Positions 1-9,287 are shown, counted from the stretch's first letter. The stretch: 48,002 nucleotides of DNA from Mariprofundus micogutta (GCF_001895085.1 NZ_BDFD01000022.1:1-48002), one strand, 5' to 3'. The notes: a model not told the origin generated them from the letters alone. Numbers and translations: made by a program.

Positions 1-114
1 TCGGTCAACCTCATGCAGCGAAGGAATATCGCCGAATTGCTGGGAGGAAGCTCACCGCCTCCAAAGCGAAAACCGACCGTGAATCCTCGCCAGATGGCAC
101 TGCTCAATGCTTAA
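1..114 (+). CDS. C-terminal end of an unidentified protein (partial)
   Basis: The first reading frame is open from the window edge to a TAA at 112-114 and encodes 37 residues. The tail contains RRNIAELLGG, then a proline- and lysine-rich stretch, and ends in MALLNA. It looks like the disordered end of a longer protein whose body lies upstream of the window. The family cannot be named from this piece, and it could be a chance open frame. Confidence 0.45.
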   Translation, partial: SVNLMQRRNIAELLGGSSPPPKRKPTVNPRQMALLNA

Positions 115-183
115 CCGGACAGCAGTGATTTTTTCATTTGCTTCTTTGCTATTAATGGGAACACCTTCACACCTTTCACACTG

Positions 184-211
184 TTGACATATAATTAATT
201 CATAATATTAT
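184..211 (+). promoter_or_regulatory. sigma-70-type promoter of the cytochrome c gene
   Basis: A perfect -35 box TTGACA at 184-189 is followed after 16 bases by TATTAT at 206-211, in a very AT-rich stretch. The cytochrome gene starts 30 bases downstream behind a strong AGGAGA ribosome binding site at 231-236. This would be a strong housekeeping-type promoter, fitting an abundant electron carrier. Confidence 0.6.
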
Positions 212-241
212 TCTGTTATTATTTACCCACAGGAGATAGCT

Positions 242-610
242 ATGAAAAAAACGATGATGATTGCAGCAGCAACTACAATGTTGATCAGTGGTCTGGCAGT
301 AACAGAAGCTGTAGCCGGAGCAGAAGGAAAATGTAAATCGTGCCACACCTTTGATCAGGGCGGTAAAAACAAGGTTGGACCGAATCTGTTTGGTATCATG
401 GGTAAAAAAGCCGGTTCAGCTGAAGGCTTTAAATATGGAAGCTACCTGAAGTCAGCAGACTTCACCTGGAATGAAGAGAACATGAAAGCGTGGATCGCGG
501 ATTCGAAAGGTGTGGCAAAAGCGGCTGGTGGAAAGAGTAAAATGAGTTCGCAAAAGGTTAAAGGGGCTAAAGCAGATGAGGTCATCGCATTTCTGAATGG
601 TCTTAAATAA
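242..610 (+). CDS. periplasmic class I cytochrome c
   Basis: This 122-residue protein has a cleavable signal peptide (residues 1-25, ending AVA) and one heme-binding motif CKSCH at residues 31-35. The following GPNLFGIMGKKAG segment is typical of class I cytochromes of the c2/c550 type. Met101 in KSKMSS is the likely distal heme ligand. The mature protein of about 97 residues is a soluble single-heme carrier in the periplasm. It is monocistronic, with its own promoter and terminator, which suggests high separate expression. The electron partners cannot be told from the sequence. In an iron-oxidising host it could carry electrons from the outer membrane to a terminal oxidase, but that is inference. 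Confidence 0.93.
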   Translation: MKKTMMIAAATTMLISGLAVTEAVAGAEGKCKSCHTFDQGGKNKVGPNLFGIMGKKAGSAEGFKYGSYLKSADFTWNEENMKAWIADSKGVAKAAGGKSKMSSQKVKGAKADEVIAFLNGLK

Positions 611-630
611 ATAATCAATCTCTACTTAAA

Positions 631-655
631 GGCGGCCCTTCGGGTCGCCTTTTTT
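631..655 (+). terminator. intrinsic terminator after cytochrome c
   Basis: The stem GGCGGCCC / GGTCGCC closes on a stable TTCG tetraloop and is followed by six T residues. It ends the cytochrome transcript. Its T tract runs into the stop codon of the converging PNPOx-like gene. Confidence 0.9.
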
Positions 656-1142
656 AATGCATCATACTCCATTGCTTCAATGAGACTTTACGGGCTTTGC
701 CAAAGCCACCCACCCAGTTGATATGCGTAGGTGAGAATTGAAACAGACGAAAGTCACCAAAAGAGAATAACGGTTCGGCATCCGGTATCTTTTCCAGATA
801 GACAGCTTTTGCTGATTCCAGTTGATCGTCTGAAACAAGGTTAATCTCACCCTGCAGGCTAAGGCGAGGTAAAGCCAATGGTGAATCAGCTTGTGATTCG
901 GGAGTACAAATCATCAGTCCGATATTCGGGCTGCGTTCGATATTGATAGTATGTTTTGCCAACCTGGAAAGATGCAGCAGGATCTTGCCATGATGGAATG
1001 CAAAAGGTGCCATGGATACCTCCGGGCCAGCCTGCCCCTGTGTGGCTAAAAAGCTGACTCTGGACCGATTCAATAACAGCTGAATATCTTGTTGCCAATG
1101 GTCTGACACATCACTCTGATCTGACGGGGTATCAATTCTCAT
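654..1142 (-). CDS. PNPOx-like FMN-binding protein
   Basis: The 162-residue product matches the pyridoxamine-5'-phosphate-oxidase-like split-barrel fold. It begins with a helix, then SRVSFLATQGQAGPEVSMAPF, a typical first strand pair in which proteins of this group bind flavin. It ends with FRLFQFSPTHINWVGGFGKA, which resembles heme-utilisation HugZ-type and general-stress FMN-binding proteins. The real substrate is unknown: such proteins act as flavin reductases, heme oxygenases or flavin carriers. It is a soluble cytoplasmic protein with no signal peptide. It lies 30 bp downstream of the pseudouridine synthase gene on the same strand and may share its transcript. Confidence 0.75.
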   Translation of the reverse strand: MRIDTPSDQSDVSDHWQQDIQLLLNRSRVSFLATQGQAGPEVSMAPFAFHHGKILLHLSRLAKHTINIERSPNIGLMICTPESQADSPLALPRLSLQGEINLVSDDQLESAKAVYLEKIPDAEPLFSFGDFRLFQFSPTHINWVGGFGKARKVSLKQWSMMH

Positions 1143-1172
1143 ATGATCTCTGCTCCACTCATCAGCCCACGC

Positions 1173-1817
1173 TCATTTTCTGATTTTGTTTGAAAACTGT
1201 TTTTTGTTATTCGACTTCGCACCAGCATAAGGTCTGGAGCGTCTGCTCTTCTGCTTGGGAAACATAGACCAGAGAGGCTGCTCATCAATCTCTTCATATT
1301 GTCCGGGATTCAAACCATCAAGTGTAATGGAACCAATGGCATAGCGAATGAGGCGCAGAGTTGGAAAACCAACAGCTGCCGTCATGCGCCGGACCTGACG
1401 GTTCCGCCCTTCTGAAATCTCCAGGCTGATCCATGAAGTCGGAATCTCCGCACGGTATCGCACGGGTGGATTTCTCGACCACAATGATGCAGGTGTGGCT
1501 ATCTTCTCGGCTTTGGCCGGCCTTGTCATGCCATCTTTCAGTTCAATGCCTGCACGAAGTTTACTGATCGCCGCAGCTGTAATCTCCCCATCAACCTGAA
1601 CCCAATAGATCTTTTTAAGCTTGTGATCCGGGTGTGAGATACGGTTCTGAAGCTGACCATCACTGGTAAGCAGCAACAACCCTTCACTATCCCGATCAAG
1701 GCGGCCTGCAGCATAAATATCAGGCATGGAAATATAATCTGCCAGCGTTTCACGTCCGCTTTCGTCCGTGAATTGGCTCAGTACCTGATAGGGCTTATTG
1801 AATCGAAATGTGGCCAT
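1173..1817 (-). CDS. rluE: 23S rRNA pseudouridine synthase, RluE/RsuA family
   Basis: At 214 residues this is close to the usual RluE length. The signature GRLDRDSEGLLLLTSDG at residues 38-54 contains the catalytic aspartate (Asp41). Further family motifs are KIYWVQVDG and EGRNRQVRRMTAAVGFPTLRLIR. The N-terminus starts directly with FRFNKPYQVLSQF and has no S4 domain, which separates RluE from RsuA and RluB. The enzyme isomerises one uridine of 23S rRNA. The C-terminal tail is short and basic, suited to RNA contact. It lies 43 bp downstream of nhaA on the same strand. Assignment to RluE rather than a close paralogue is likely but not certain. Confidence 0.85.
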   Translation of the reverse strand: MATFRFNKPYQVLSQFTDESGRETLADYISMPDIYAAGRLDRDSEGLLLLTSDGQLQNRISHPDHKLKKIYWVQVDGEITAAAISKLRAGIELKDGMTRPAKAEKIATPASLWSRNPPVRYRAEIPTSWISLEISEGRNRQVRRMTAAVGFPTLRLIRYAIGSITLDGLNPGQYEEIDEQPLWSMFPKQKSRRSRPYAGAKSNNKKQFSNKIRK

Positions 1818-1860
1818 AGCTGTGCCTACTCTGGATCAGCAGATATGATATAGCACGCAA

Positions 1861-3024
1861 TCAGTTCAACGCCTTTCTCAGCCAGAGATAACCGCAGATG
1901 GCAGAAAATGTCGAGGCCACAATAATACCCAGACGTTCATCGAAAAACAGATTCTCACCACTGCTTTCAAAAGCCAGGGAACCGATAAACAGACTCATGG
2001 TGAAACCGATACCGCATAATAGTGAAACACCATAGATCAGTGACCAGTTCACATTGGAGGGTAAGCTGGCCAAACCCATTTTGACCGCCAGCCAGGCAAA
2101 GGTAAAAACGCCAAGCTGCTTACCGACAAACAGGCCCAGAGCAATCCCGATCGTGACCGGATGCATTAACTGTTCGAGGCCCATGTTATTCATACTCAGC
2201 CCTGAATTGGCAAAGGCAAAAATGGGCAGGATCGCAAAAGCGACCAGTCCATGCAGATCATGTTCAAGATCTTTCAATGGTGAGCGCCCGCTCTCAGGGT
2301 CCGCTTCCAGCGGAATGAACATGGCCACGATCACACCAGCCAGTGTGGCATGCACACCCGACTTTAATACCGCCACCCACATGATCAGCGCAAAAAGAAA
2401 ATATGGTGTCAATCTGTAAACCTGATTGCGATTGAGCATAGCAAGCGCTGCGATACAAACAGCAGCCACAATCAGGCTGATGGTGGAAATGTTACTGGTG
2501 TAAAATAGCGCGATAATAATGATCGCTCCCAGATCATCAAAAATCGCCAGTGAGACAAGAAAGGTCTTCAGTGCCAACGGTACGCGATCACCCAGCAGAG
2601 TGAGAACAGCAAGCGCAAAAGCGATATCTGTTGCAGTTGGAACCGCCCAGCCCTGCATGGCAACAGGATCGGAGCCGTTCACCAGAACATACAGACCGGC
2701 TGGCACCAGCATACCGCCTAAAGCACCGAATGCAGGTAATGCAATCGCACGAGCACTGGAGAGTTCACCCACAAGCATTTCGCGCTTCAACTCCAGGCCA
2801 ACAATGAAAAAGAAAACCGCCATCAGACCATCGTTCACCCATAACAGGAGAGGCTTGGCAATGTGGAGCGCTCCCACACGCACTTCAACCGGCGTATCCA
2901 GTAGCAGATCGTAGTAATGAGATAAAGGTGAATTAGCCAGTCCGACAGCAAGCAGCGCCGCTGCAATCAGAAGCAGGCCGCTGGCTGATTCTAGTTTGAG
3001 AAAATCTTTAATCGCTGAAATCAT
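1861..3024 (-). CDS. nhaA: Na+/H+ antiporter NhaA
   Basis: The 387-residue polytopic inner-membrane protein matches NhaA over its full length. Asp133 lies in VPTATDIAFALAV, and the ion-binding pair Asp163-Asp164 lies in LAIFDDLGAI; these are the same residue numbers as in the E. coli protein. NhaA exchanges two protons for one sodium ion and protects against salt and alkali. The ORF opens with MISAIKDFLKLESASGLLL, a typical NhaA start. About 290 bases separate it from the divergent ygiQ gene, so both probably have their own promoters there. No NhaR regulator lies next to it. Its presence fits a marine or brackish host. Confidence 0.97.
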   Translation of the reverse strand: MISAIKDFLKLESASGLLLIAAALLAVGLANSPLSHYYDLLLDTPVEVRVGALHIAKPLLLWVNDGLMAVFFFIVGLELKREMLVGELSSARAIALPAFGALGGMLVPAGLYVLVNGSDPVAMQGWAVPTATDIAFALAVLTLLGDRVPLALKTFLVSLAIFDDLGAIIIIALFYTSNISTISLIVAAVCIAALAMLNRNQVYRLTPYFLFALIMWVAVLKSGVHATLAGVIVAMFIPLEADPESGRSPLKDLEHDLHGLVAFAILPIFAFANSGLSMNNMGLEQLMHPVTIGIALGLFVGKQLGVFTFAWLAVKMGLASLPSNVNWSLIYGVSLLCGIGFTMSLFIGSLAFESSGENLFFDERLGIIVASTFSAICGYLWLRKALN

Positions 3025-3315
3025 CGATACTCCAAAAGTATGAGTTGTGCAATATTGGCCTGTATGAGGTTAAAAAGGAATTAAACAGTACAGCAAATCC
3101 GGACTATTCATGATCCAGCCAGATGATTGCCCTAAACGATAGTTTGTAAGGGATCATGAAACTGGAGATCGTATCAGTACATCTGGTGATTTATGAAAGC
3201 TTTGTTGCAAACAAAAGGTCAAGCAGGAGCGCGACAGCAATATTGAATTATCCGAGTTAATAACCCCAATAATCCGATATAAGCACTGGTCGCCTTTGGC
3301 TGTTAGGATACGGCA
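3025..3315. other. divergent intergenic region nhaA / ygiQ
   Basis: This 291-base gap separates two divergent genes and should hold both promoters. I see no convincing open reading frame, terminator or recognisable sodium-type riboswitch in it. Only AT-rich stretches and short imperfect repeats are visible. Confidence 0.5.
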
Positions 3316-5412
3316 ATGCTTACGCATCCATCATCTGAACTGCGCTCAATATTAAGCTGGCCGAAATACAGGCCTGAACTTACCCCTGCCCTTCAGCTGC
3401 CAATGAGCAAAGCGGAGATGGATGCGCTTGGCTGGGATAGCTGCGATATCATTATTGTCACGGGTGATGCCTATATTGATCACCCCAGTTTTGGCATGGC
3501 TGTGATTGGACGCGTACTTGAGGCGCAAGGCTTCCGCGTCGGCATCATCAGCCAGCCCGACTGGAAATCTGCCGAACCATTCCGCACTCTGGGGCAACCG
3601 AACCTATTTTTCGGTGTTACAGCCGGCAATATGGATTCGATGGTGAATCATTACACTTCAGAGCGCCGTATTCGTTCCGATGATGCCTACACTCCGGATG
3701 GCGTAGCCGGTAAACGTCCTGATCGTGCTGTCACTGTTTATGCACAGAGATGTCGTGAAGCATTTAAAGGTGTGCCGGTCATTATCGGCAGTATCGAGGC
3801 ATCCTTGCGTCGTATAGCCCACTATGACTACTGGTCTGACAGCGTACGCCGCTCAGTACTCCCCGATTCCAAGGCAGACATGCTGGTATTCGGTAACGCA
3901 GAGCGCCAGATCATTGAAATTGCCCACCGCCTTGCAAACGGTGAATCGATCAAGGCCATGACGGATCTTCGCGGTACTGCAATGATGCGCAATGGCATCC
4001 CGGATGGATGGCATGAAATTGATTCCACCGAAGTGGACAAACCGGGGCAACTGATTGAACACCCCGACCCTTATGCGATAAAAAATAGTCAACCCCAGAC
4101 CTGTGCAGAGTCGAACAAATCCCAACCTGTACGCCTGATGACCCGCAGTCTGGATGCAGCCAATACCGTGATTCGCCTGCCCTCCTTTGAAGAGGTCAAA
4201 GCCGACCCTGTACTCTATGCCCATGCATCTCGCCTGATGCATCTGGAGACCAATCCGGGCAATGCACGAGCAATAGTACAAAAACATGGTACACGTAATG
4301 TATGGTTGAACCCACCATCATTCCCGTTAACTACAGAAGAAATGGACTCCATTTTTGGACTCTCATACTCGCGTACACCGCACCACTCTTATGGAAACAA
4401 ACGCATTCCTGCTTACGACATGATCAAACATTCGGTAAATATCATGCGCGGTTGTTTCGGTGGCTGTACTTTCTGCTCTATTACCGAACATGAGGGGCGC
4501 ATCATCCAGAGCCGTTCGGAAGACTCAATCATCCATGAGATCGAACAGATCCGAGATAAAACACCGGGCTTTGCCGGCACCATTTCAGACCTCGGCGGCC
4601 CGACAGCCAATATGTATCGGCTGGCCTGTAAATCCAGCGACATTGAAGCTGCATGTCGAAAACCATCCTGTGTGTTCCCTGATATATGCAAAAACCTCAA
4701 TACCGACCATACCCCCCTGATCAACGTATACCGGCGAGCACGTGCCATTCGCGGCATCAAACGTATCTTCATTGCTTCCGGCCTGCGATATGACCTGGCA
4801 GTCACATCTCCAGAATATATTGCGGAACTGGCCACCCATCATGTTGGTGGTTACCTGAAAATTGCTCCGGAACACACCGAAGACGGACCACTGAACAAAA
4901 TGATGAAGCCGGGTATAGGCAGTTTTGACCGCTTTAAAAAAATGTTTGAAACTGCCTCAAAAAAAGCTGGCAAGAAACAGTACCTGATCCCCTATTTTAT
5001 TGCTGCTCATCCCGGCACGACAGATGAAGACATGCTCAATCTTGCCCTCTGGCTGAAGGCCAACCATTTCAAGCCGGATCAGGTGCAGGCTTTTCTGCCA
5101 TCACCAATGGCTACAGCATCAGCCATGTATTTTTCGGGCAGAAACCCGTTAAGAAAGGTAGGTAAAAAGAGCGAGACTGTATTTACACCGAAACGGAAAA
5201 AACAACGTGATCTGCACAAAGCATTCCTGCGTTACCATGACCCTCAGAACTGGCCACTTCTAAGAGATGCGCTCAAAAAAATGGGCCGCTCCGATCTGGT
5301 CGGAAACGGCCCTGAATGTCTGGTTCCTGCTGGCCGGGAAGATGCCCGTAGCAGAGTATCTAAACGACGCGCAAACCTACCGAAACAAAGGCAGCGCAGG
5401 CGCCGTCAATAA
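3316..5412 (+). CDS. ygiQ: YgiQ family radical SAM protein
   Basis: The 698-residue protein matches the YgiQ (UPF0313) family throughout. The N-terminus contains [31 protein letters not shown]. The radical SAM cluster motif is CFGGCTFC, with Cys380, Cys384 and Cys387, followed by [14 protein letters not shown]. The conserved late segment [13 protein letters not shown] and a lysine/arginine-rich tail complete the protein. The three cysteines bind a 4Fe-4S cluster that cleaves S-adenosylmethionine; the substrate of the family is not established. The start at 3316 is supported because the roughly 30 residues before MSKAEM are also present in other family members. It is cytoplasmic and appears monocistronic. 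Confidence 0.95.
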   Translation: MLTHPSSELRSILSWPKYRPELTPALQLPMSKAEMDALGWDSCDIIIVTGDAYIDHPSFGMAVIGRVLEAQGFRVGIISQPDWKSAEPFRTLGQPNLFFGVTAGNMDSMVNHYTSERRIRSDDAYTPDGVAGKRPDRAVTVYAQRCREAFKGVPVIIGSIEASLRRIAHYDYWSDSVRRSVLPDSKADMLVFGNAERQIIEIAHRLANGESIKAMTDLRGTAMMRNGIPDGWHEIDSTEVDKPGQLIEHPDPYAIKNSQPQTCAESNKSQPVRLMTRSLDAANTVIRLPSFEEVKADPVLYAHASRLMHLETNPGNARAIVQKHGTRNVWLNPPSFPLTTEEMDSIFGLSYSRTPHHSYGNKRIPAYDMIKHSVNIMRGCFGGCTFCSITEHEGRIIQSRSEDSIIHEIEQIRDKTPGFAGTISDLGGPTANMYRLACKSSDIEAACRKPSCVFPDICKNLNTDHTPLINVYRRARAIRGIKRIFIASGLRYDLAVTSPEYIAELATHHVGGYLKIAPEHTEDGPLNKMMKPGIGSFDRFKKMFETASKKAGKKQYLIPYFIAAHPGTTDEDMLNLALWLKANHFKPDQVQAFLPSPMATASAMYFSGRNPLRKVGKKSETVFTPKRKKQRDLHKAFLRYHDPQNWPLLRDALKKMGRSDLVGNGPECLVPAGREDARSRVSKRRANLPKQRQRRRRQ

Positions 5413-5415
5413 TAG

Positions 5416-5532
5416 TTATGATGCCTTATCAGCAAATAGTGGACGCGGAAATGTATGGCCAGTGTTTCGTGTCACTTTGCTTTCAGCTTTTGCTTCAGCC
5501 TTTTCATCTTTACCAGTCTTAGTCACAAACAT
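5416..5532 (-). CDS. small basic protein of unknown function
   Basis: This 38-residue reading frame starts with ATG at 5532, behind a GGGGAG ribosome binding site with about 6 bases spacing. It begins MFVTKTGKDEKAEAKAESK and ends FPRPLFADKAS. The N-terminal half is Lys/Glu/Ala-rich and probably helical. The ribosome binding site, the charged composition and the position in an otherwise empty 250-base gap between ygiQ and the GST gene all suggest a real small gene. No family is recognised. Confidence 0.45.
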   Translation of the reverse strand: MFVTKTGKDEKAEAKAESKVTRNTGHTFPRPLFADKAS

Positions 5533-5666
5533 AGTCAGCTCCCCTGTCAGGTTTCAATCTCTTCAACCACAACAAGAATACGGATATCGGACAATTATAA
5601 TGTGATGAATCTCACATTTTAACAGGAGTGTGCGTTTTTGACATTGCTCTATAATCCTGTATTGAA

Positions 5667-6332
5667 TTATATACCCATATCAGTGGATGGGATCAGATAT
5701 ACCGGTCCTCCTTCAGGCGTCCAGGGCTGATGTTTCAACATGATGGCCTGAAAAGTTTGATCTGTTATCCAGTGATCCAACCACCGGTTTAAACCATGCA
5801 ATGCCAAGCTTTCAAAAGCCTGCCGGTCAACAGCTGCGAACTGTCGTACAAATGGGAATAGCGCAACATCAGCCAGAGATGGTGCAGAACCGAATAGAAA
5901 AATATTATTCTCCAAGCTTCGTTCCAAAGCAGACAGAAAACTTGAAGCCTGTTTAAAATGGTCAATGGAATTACGCAGACCATATCGATCAGGATACTTA
6001 TAACGATCCAGATGAAATTTAAACTGTCCATCGTTCATCTCAATCAACTCTAACATCTCTTCAACAGAGCTATCAGCTGGTTTCAACCACTGCAGAGGGT
6101 CAGATTCATTCAAGGCCCAAAGCATGACATTCAGGCTTTCATCTATCACCCTGCCATCAGGTAGCAATAAAACCGGCACCGTGCCTTTCGGCGAAATATT
6201 CAGCATCTCCAGAGGTTTATTTTTTAGCGCCACCTCTCTCAATTCACATTGAATCCCGGCAACATACAGTGCCATACGGGAGCGCATCGCATAAGGACAG
6301 CGGCGAAAGCTATACAGGACCGGGTATGTCAG
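5667..6332 (-). CDS. glutathione S-transferase-like protein, probable CTG start
   Basis: The protein has an N-terminal thioredoxin-like domain, seen as YSFRRCPYAMRSRMALYVAG and later KGTVPVLLLPDGRVIDES, and an all-helical C-terminal domain with SLADVALFPFVRQF. This is the GST / stringent-starvation-protein layout, about 221 residues here. The first ATG (6287) lies inside the conserved first strand and would remove the active-site segment CPY (residues 12-14). The frame stays open upstream to a TGA inside apaG, without ATG, GTG or TTG. A CTG at 6332-6330 overlaps the apaG stop as CTGA, exactly where an ATGA coupling overlap would sit. I infer start at this CTG through translational coupling. 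The substrate is unknown. Confidence 0.8.
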   Translation of the reverse strand: MTYPVLYSFRRCPYAMRSRMALYVAGIQCELREVALKNKPLEMLNISPKGTVPVLLLPDGRVIDESLNVMLWALNESDPLQWLKPADSSVEEMLELIEMNDGQFKFHLDRYKYPDRYGLRNSIDHFKQASSFLSALERSLENNIFLFGSAPSLADVALFPFVRQFAAVDRQAFESLALHGLNRWLDHWITDQTFQAIMLKHQPWTPEGGPVYLIPSTDMGI

Positions 6333-6706
6333 TTCAGTGATCCGGGGGCAGCCAGAGAAAATGCCGGAATCGGTGCATCAAAATAGAGGCCATCCTCACC
6401 AAGCATCATATAACTACCCTGCATACAACCGACACGCGTGCTCAGGACACAGAAGCTATTGTAATAATGCTCATCCCCCGGCTCCAACACCGGCTGTTCT
6501 CCGATGACGCCATCACCACGAACCTCCTGTGTCTGGTCATCGCCATCGGTAATAATCCAGTGTCGGGAAATTAACTGGGCCGCCTGTTCCCCCCTGTTTT
6601 TGATGCTTACATAATATATGAAAACAAAATGCTCCTGATCCGGCTCAGAGTGCTCAGCCGAATATTCAGTTTTTACATTCACAATAATGGGACAAGGTTC
6701 AGACAC
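6329..6706 (-). CDS. apaG: ApaG protein
   Basis: The 125 residues form the single ApaG/FAP fold, a fibronectin-III-like beta sandwich. Family motifs are FVFIYYVSIKNRGEQAAQLISRHWIITD, the gly-rich VRGDGVIGEQPVLEPGDEHYYNS and the late GCMQGSYMM. The protein is linked to cobalt/magnesium resistance and Ap4A metabolism in enterobacteria; its biochemical role is not settled. Its stop codon overlaps the proposed CTG start of the GST gene, so the two are probably translated together. Confidence 0.94.
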   Translation of the reverse strand: MSEPCPIIVNVKTEYSAEHSEPDQEHFVFIYYVSIKNRGEQAAQLISRHWIITDGDDQTQEVRGDGVIGEQPVLEPGDEHYYNSFCVLSTRVGCMQGSYMMLGEDGLYFDAPIPAFSLAAPGSLN

Positions 6707-6803
6707 AGCACCTCCGGCAACACTAATGATAACGCAGAATGACTATGCCTTAACCCCTGATGGATACAGGTTATTTCACAGGAATAATTGGCTTACGAAT
6801 GTA

Positions 6804-6832
6804 CAAAAAAAGAGGGGCGAAAAGCCCCTCTT
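6804..6832 (-). terminator. intrinsic terminator after deaD
   Basis: On the minus strand, AAGAGGGGC and GCCCCTCTT form a nine-pair stem with a short loop, followed by a run of T residues. It lies just downstream of the helicase stop codon and ends that transcript. Confidence 0.88.
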
Positions 6833-6846
6833 GATATTTGTTCAGT

Positions 6847-8709
6847 TTATTTGCGCCTTGGAGGTTTTCTTCCGCCTTTGCCACCAGAACGAGCACCACC
6901 CGGCCTTCTGTTACCCGGACGTCTGTCACCTCGACCTGAAGCAAATTTCTTTCTGGGACGGGACTCTCCACCTGATACACCGGATAGCTCTGATGCATCA
7001 AGTTTCTGGCCGCATACCCAGATCTGCTGCAGATCCTGGAAAATGGCCTTGGGCATACCTTCAGGAAGATCAACAGTACTATGATCACCCTGAATATTTA
7101 CCTGACTGATAAATTCGCTTTCCAGACCGAGTTCATTGGCAATTGCTCCGACTATATTGCCCGCTTTCACGCCATGAGTTTCACCGACCTCTAAACGATA
7201 ACGCTGCATACCCTCTTTCGGTGGTGTTCCTGTTGAGCTATGACGTGGTGAAGAATCACGCCTTGGTCTGCGTTCCCCACGATCATTTTCAAAAGATTCT
7301 CGAGTACGCGGAGCGCGCTCAGAACGCTCTGGCCGCTCCTGCCTTTCCTTGCGTCGTGGTTCATCTTTTAATAGCAGCGACTTATCACCCTGCGCCATTT
7401 TTGCCAGTGCTGCTGCAATTTCGATAGCAGAAACGCCATGTTCAGCTTCATAACTTTCAATGATGCCGGTAAACAACTCCAGACCTTCACTTGATTCAAG
7501 TGTATCAGAGATTCGTTGCTTGAATTCATCAATGCGCTTGTTATTGATATCTTCAGTTGTCGGCATGATATACTGCTCGATCGTCTGCTTCGTCGCCCGC
7601 TCAATCGCGTATAGCATACGCTTTTCACGTGGTGCGATGAAAAGAATTGCATCGCCCTGACGACCTGCCCTGCCGGTACGACCGATGCGATGTACATAAG
7701 GCTCAGTATCGTTGGGGATATCAAAGTTAATCACGTGCGAAATACGTTCCACATCGAGACCGCGTGCTGCAACATCTGTAGCAACAATAATATCGATCTG
7801 GCCTTTCTTCAGGCGGTTTACTGTCGCCTCACGCATTTTCTGGGTGATATCACCGTTGAGTGCTGATGCAGAGAAGCCCCGCGCCTCAAGCTTTTCGGCA
7901 ATCTCTTCAGTCGCGGACTTGGTGCGAACAAAGATGATCATGCCATCAAATGCCTCTGCCTCAAGAATACGGGTCAATGCATCCATCTTCTGACGAACAC
8001 CGCCAGCGACAAGGAAACGCTGACGAATCGTCTCAGCAGTGGATGTTTTCACTTTAACGGTAATATGTTCAGGATTATTCAGATGCTGTTCGGCAATCTT
8101 GCGAATCACTGGCGGCATGGTTGCAGAAAAGAGAGCAATCTGACGCTCTGACGGCGTCTGCTCCAACACCCACTTCACATCATCAATAAAGCCCATGCGC
8201 AACATCTCATCTGCTTCATCCAGCACCAGTGCTTTAAGTTTACTCAGATTGAGCGTCTTGCGACGCATATGATCCATAACACGACCGGGTGTACCGACGA
8301 CAACATGCACGCCGCGCTTGAGTGCACGCAGCTGAATATCATAGCTCTGGCCACCATAAATAGGCAGCACATGAAAGCCTTTCATATGTTTAGCATAGAT
8401 CTGAAATGCCTCGGCAACCTGAATGGCCAGTTCACGTGTGGGTGCAAGCACCAGCAGCTGCGGAGTGGTTGTACTCAAATCGATATGGGAGAGCATAGGC
8501 AGTGCAAAAGCACCGGTCTTGCCTGTGCCAGTCTGTGCCTGACCAACCAGATCCCTCCCTTCGATGAGCAGAGGAATGGTCTGCGCCTGAATCGGAGAAG
8601 GTGTTTCATAACCAACATCCTGAACACCTTTAAGCACGTCTGGATTTAGATTCAGGTCAGCGAATGTAACTTGCTCTGCATTAGGCTGCTGTTCTTGTTC
8701 TGTAGTCAT
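6847..8709 (-). CDS. deaD: DEAD-box RNA helicase, DeaD/CsdA type
   Basis: The 620-residue protein contains all helicase core motifs: the Q motif near TPSPIQAQTIP, Walker A AQTGTGKT at residues 58-65, PTRELAIQ, DEAD in VLDEADEMLRMGF, SAT in LFSATMPP, and HRIGRTGRAGR. A DbpA-type RNA-binding domain follows at about residues 500-575 (RYRLEVGETHGVKAGNIVGA), then a Gly/Arg-rich tail ending PPRRK. This order is that of DeaD (CsdA), which unwinds RNA during 50S ribosome assembly and cold adaptation. It appears monocistronic with its own terminator. The basic, low-complexity linker and tail probably bind RNA non-specifically. Confidence 0.95.
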   Translation of the reverse strand: MTTEQEQQPNAEQVTFADLNLNPDVLKGVQDVGYETPSPIQAQTIPLLIEGRDLVGQAQTGTGKTGAFALPMLSHIDLSTTTPQLLVLAPTRELAIQVAEAFQIYAKHMKGFHVLPIYGGQSYDIQLRALKRGVHVVVGTPGRVMDHMRRKTLNLSKLKALVLDEADEMLRMGFIDDVKWVLEQTPSERQIALFSATMPPVIRKIAEQHLNNPEHITVKVKTSTAETIRQRFLVAGGVRQKMDALTRILEAEAFDGMIIFVRTKSATEEIAEKLEARGFSASALNGDITQKMREATVNRLKKGQIDIIVATDVAARGLDVERISHVINFDIPNDTEPYVHRIGRTGRAGRQGDAILFIAPREKRMLYAIERATKQTIEQYIMPTTEDINNKRIDEFKQRISDTLESSEGLELFTGIIESYEAEHGVSAIEIAAALAKMAQGDKSLLLKDEPRRKERQERPERSERAPRTRESFENDRGERRPRRDSSPRHSSTGTPPKEGMQRYRLEVGETHGVKAGNIVGAIANELGLESEFISQVNIQGDHSTVDLPEGMPKAIFQDLQQIWVCGQKLDASELSGVSGGESRPRKKFASGRGDRRPGNRRPGGARSGGKGGRKPPRRK

Positions 8710-8832
8710 TATTTACACCTTCTGGATTTATCGGGCGCGAAGAGTGCCTATAAGCAGATGAATATACCATGAATATATGGGTTTATTAGAAATAGCTATC
8801 CTAAAGCCCCCTCTATCCACTAAACTTTCGTC

Positions 8833-9195
8833 ATGACAAATAACAGTATTCTCAAGAAAATAACAATTGCCAACAATCTCAAACACTTTGAAGTCAAAGA
8901 GATCTTTGAACTTGGCGGCTTCGAATTCAGCAGTAGTCAGGTCAAGGCCTTTATGGCCGGCTCACAGAACAAGAATTACGAAAAACTCTCAGATGAACAG
9001 TTTGAAGCCTTTCTCAACGGCTTTATTCTTTACTCTCGCGGACCTGTGGATGAACCCGCCCTGCTACCGCGCACCATCGAGAATTTCATCATCGGTCTCA
9101 TTGAATCCGGCAATACCGGCGCTATCGAAGAGATACGCTGTCTGATCGAAGATATTACAGATGAAGCCGAGTCGAGCGCCGAATCAACGCAATAA
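8833..9195 (+). CDS. DUF1456 (YehS-like) protein
   Basis: The 120-residue protein begins NSILKKITIANNLKHFEVKEIFELGG and continues with LSDEQFEAFLNGFILYSRG, which is the repeated unit of YehS/DUF1456 proteins. E. coli YehS has two such units; here one unit is clear and the C-terminal half (ENFIIGLIESGN and an acidic tail) is divergent. Function is unknown in the whole family. It is transcribed away from deaD, and the gap of 123 bases should carry both promoters. Confidence 0.75.
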   Translation: MTNNSILKKITIANNLKHFEVKEIFELGGFEFSSSQVKAFMAGSQNKNYEKLSDEQFEAFLNGFILYSRGPVDEPALLPRTIENFIIGLIESGNTGAIEEIRCLIEDITDEAESSAESTQ

Positions 9196-9242
9196 ATCTT
9201 ATGTTCAGATAGAAGCCGCAAGTTCTACTTCTCCTTACCACG

Positions 9243-9267
9243 AAAAAAGGCCACTCTGAGAGTGGCC
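9243..9267 (-). terminator. intrinsic terminator after hemE
   Basis: GGCCACTC and GAGTGGCC form a perfect eight-pair stem with a three-base loop at 9249-9267. Read on the minus strand it is followed by six T residues. It lies 20 bases past the hemE stop and may also slow transcription coming from the DUF1456 gene. Confidence 0.85.
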
Positions 9268-9287
9268 TCTTCAATCAGGAGTTTAGC

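Noticed and set aside
3025-3315. Possible sodium-responsive RNA in the nhaA leader
   Set aside because: No recognisable conserved core or stable nested stems were found by eye.
3853-4287. 144-codon open frame on the minus strand inside ygiQ
   Set aside because: It is a mirror frame of a strongly conserved radical SAM gene, with no ribosome binding site or family resemblance.
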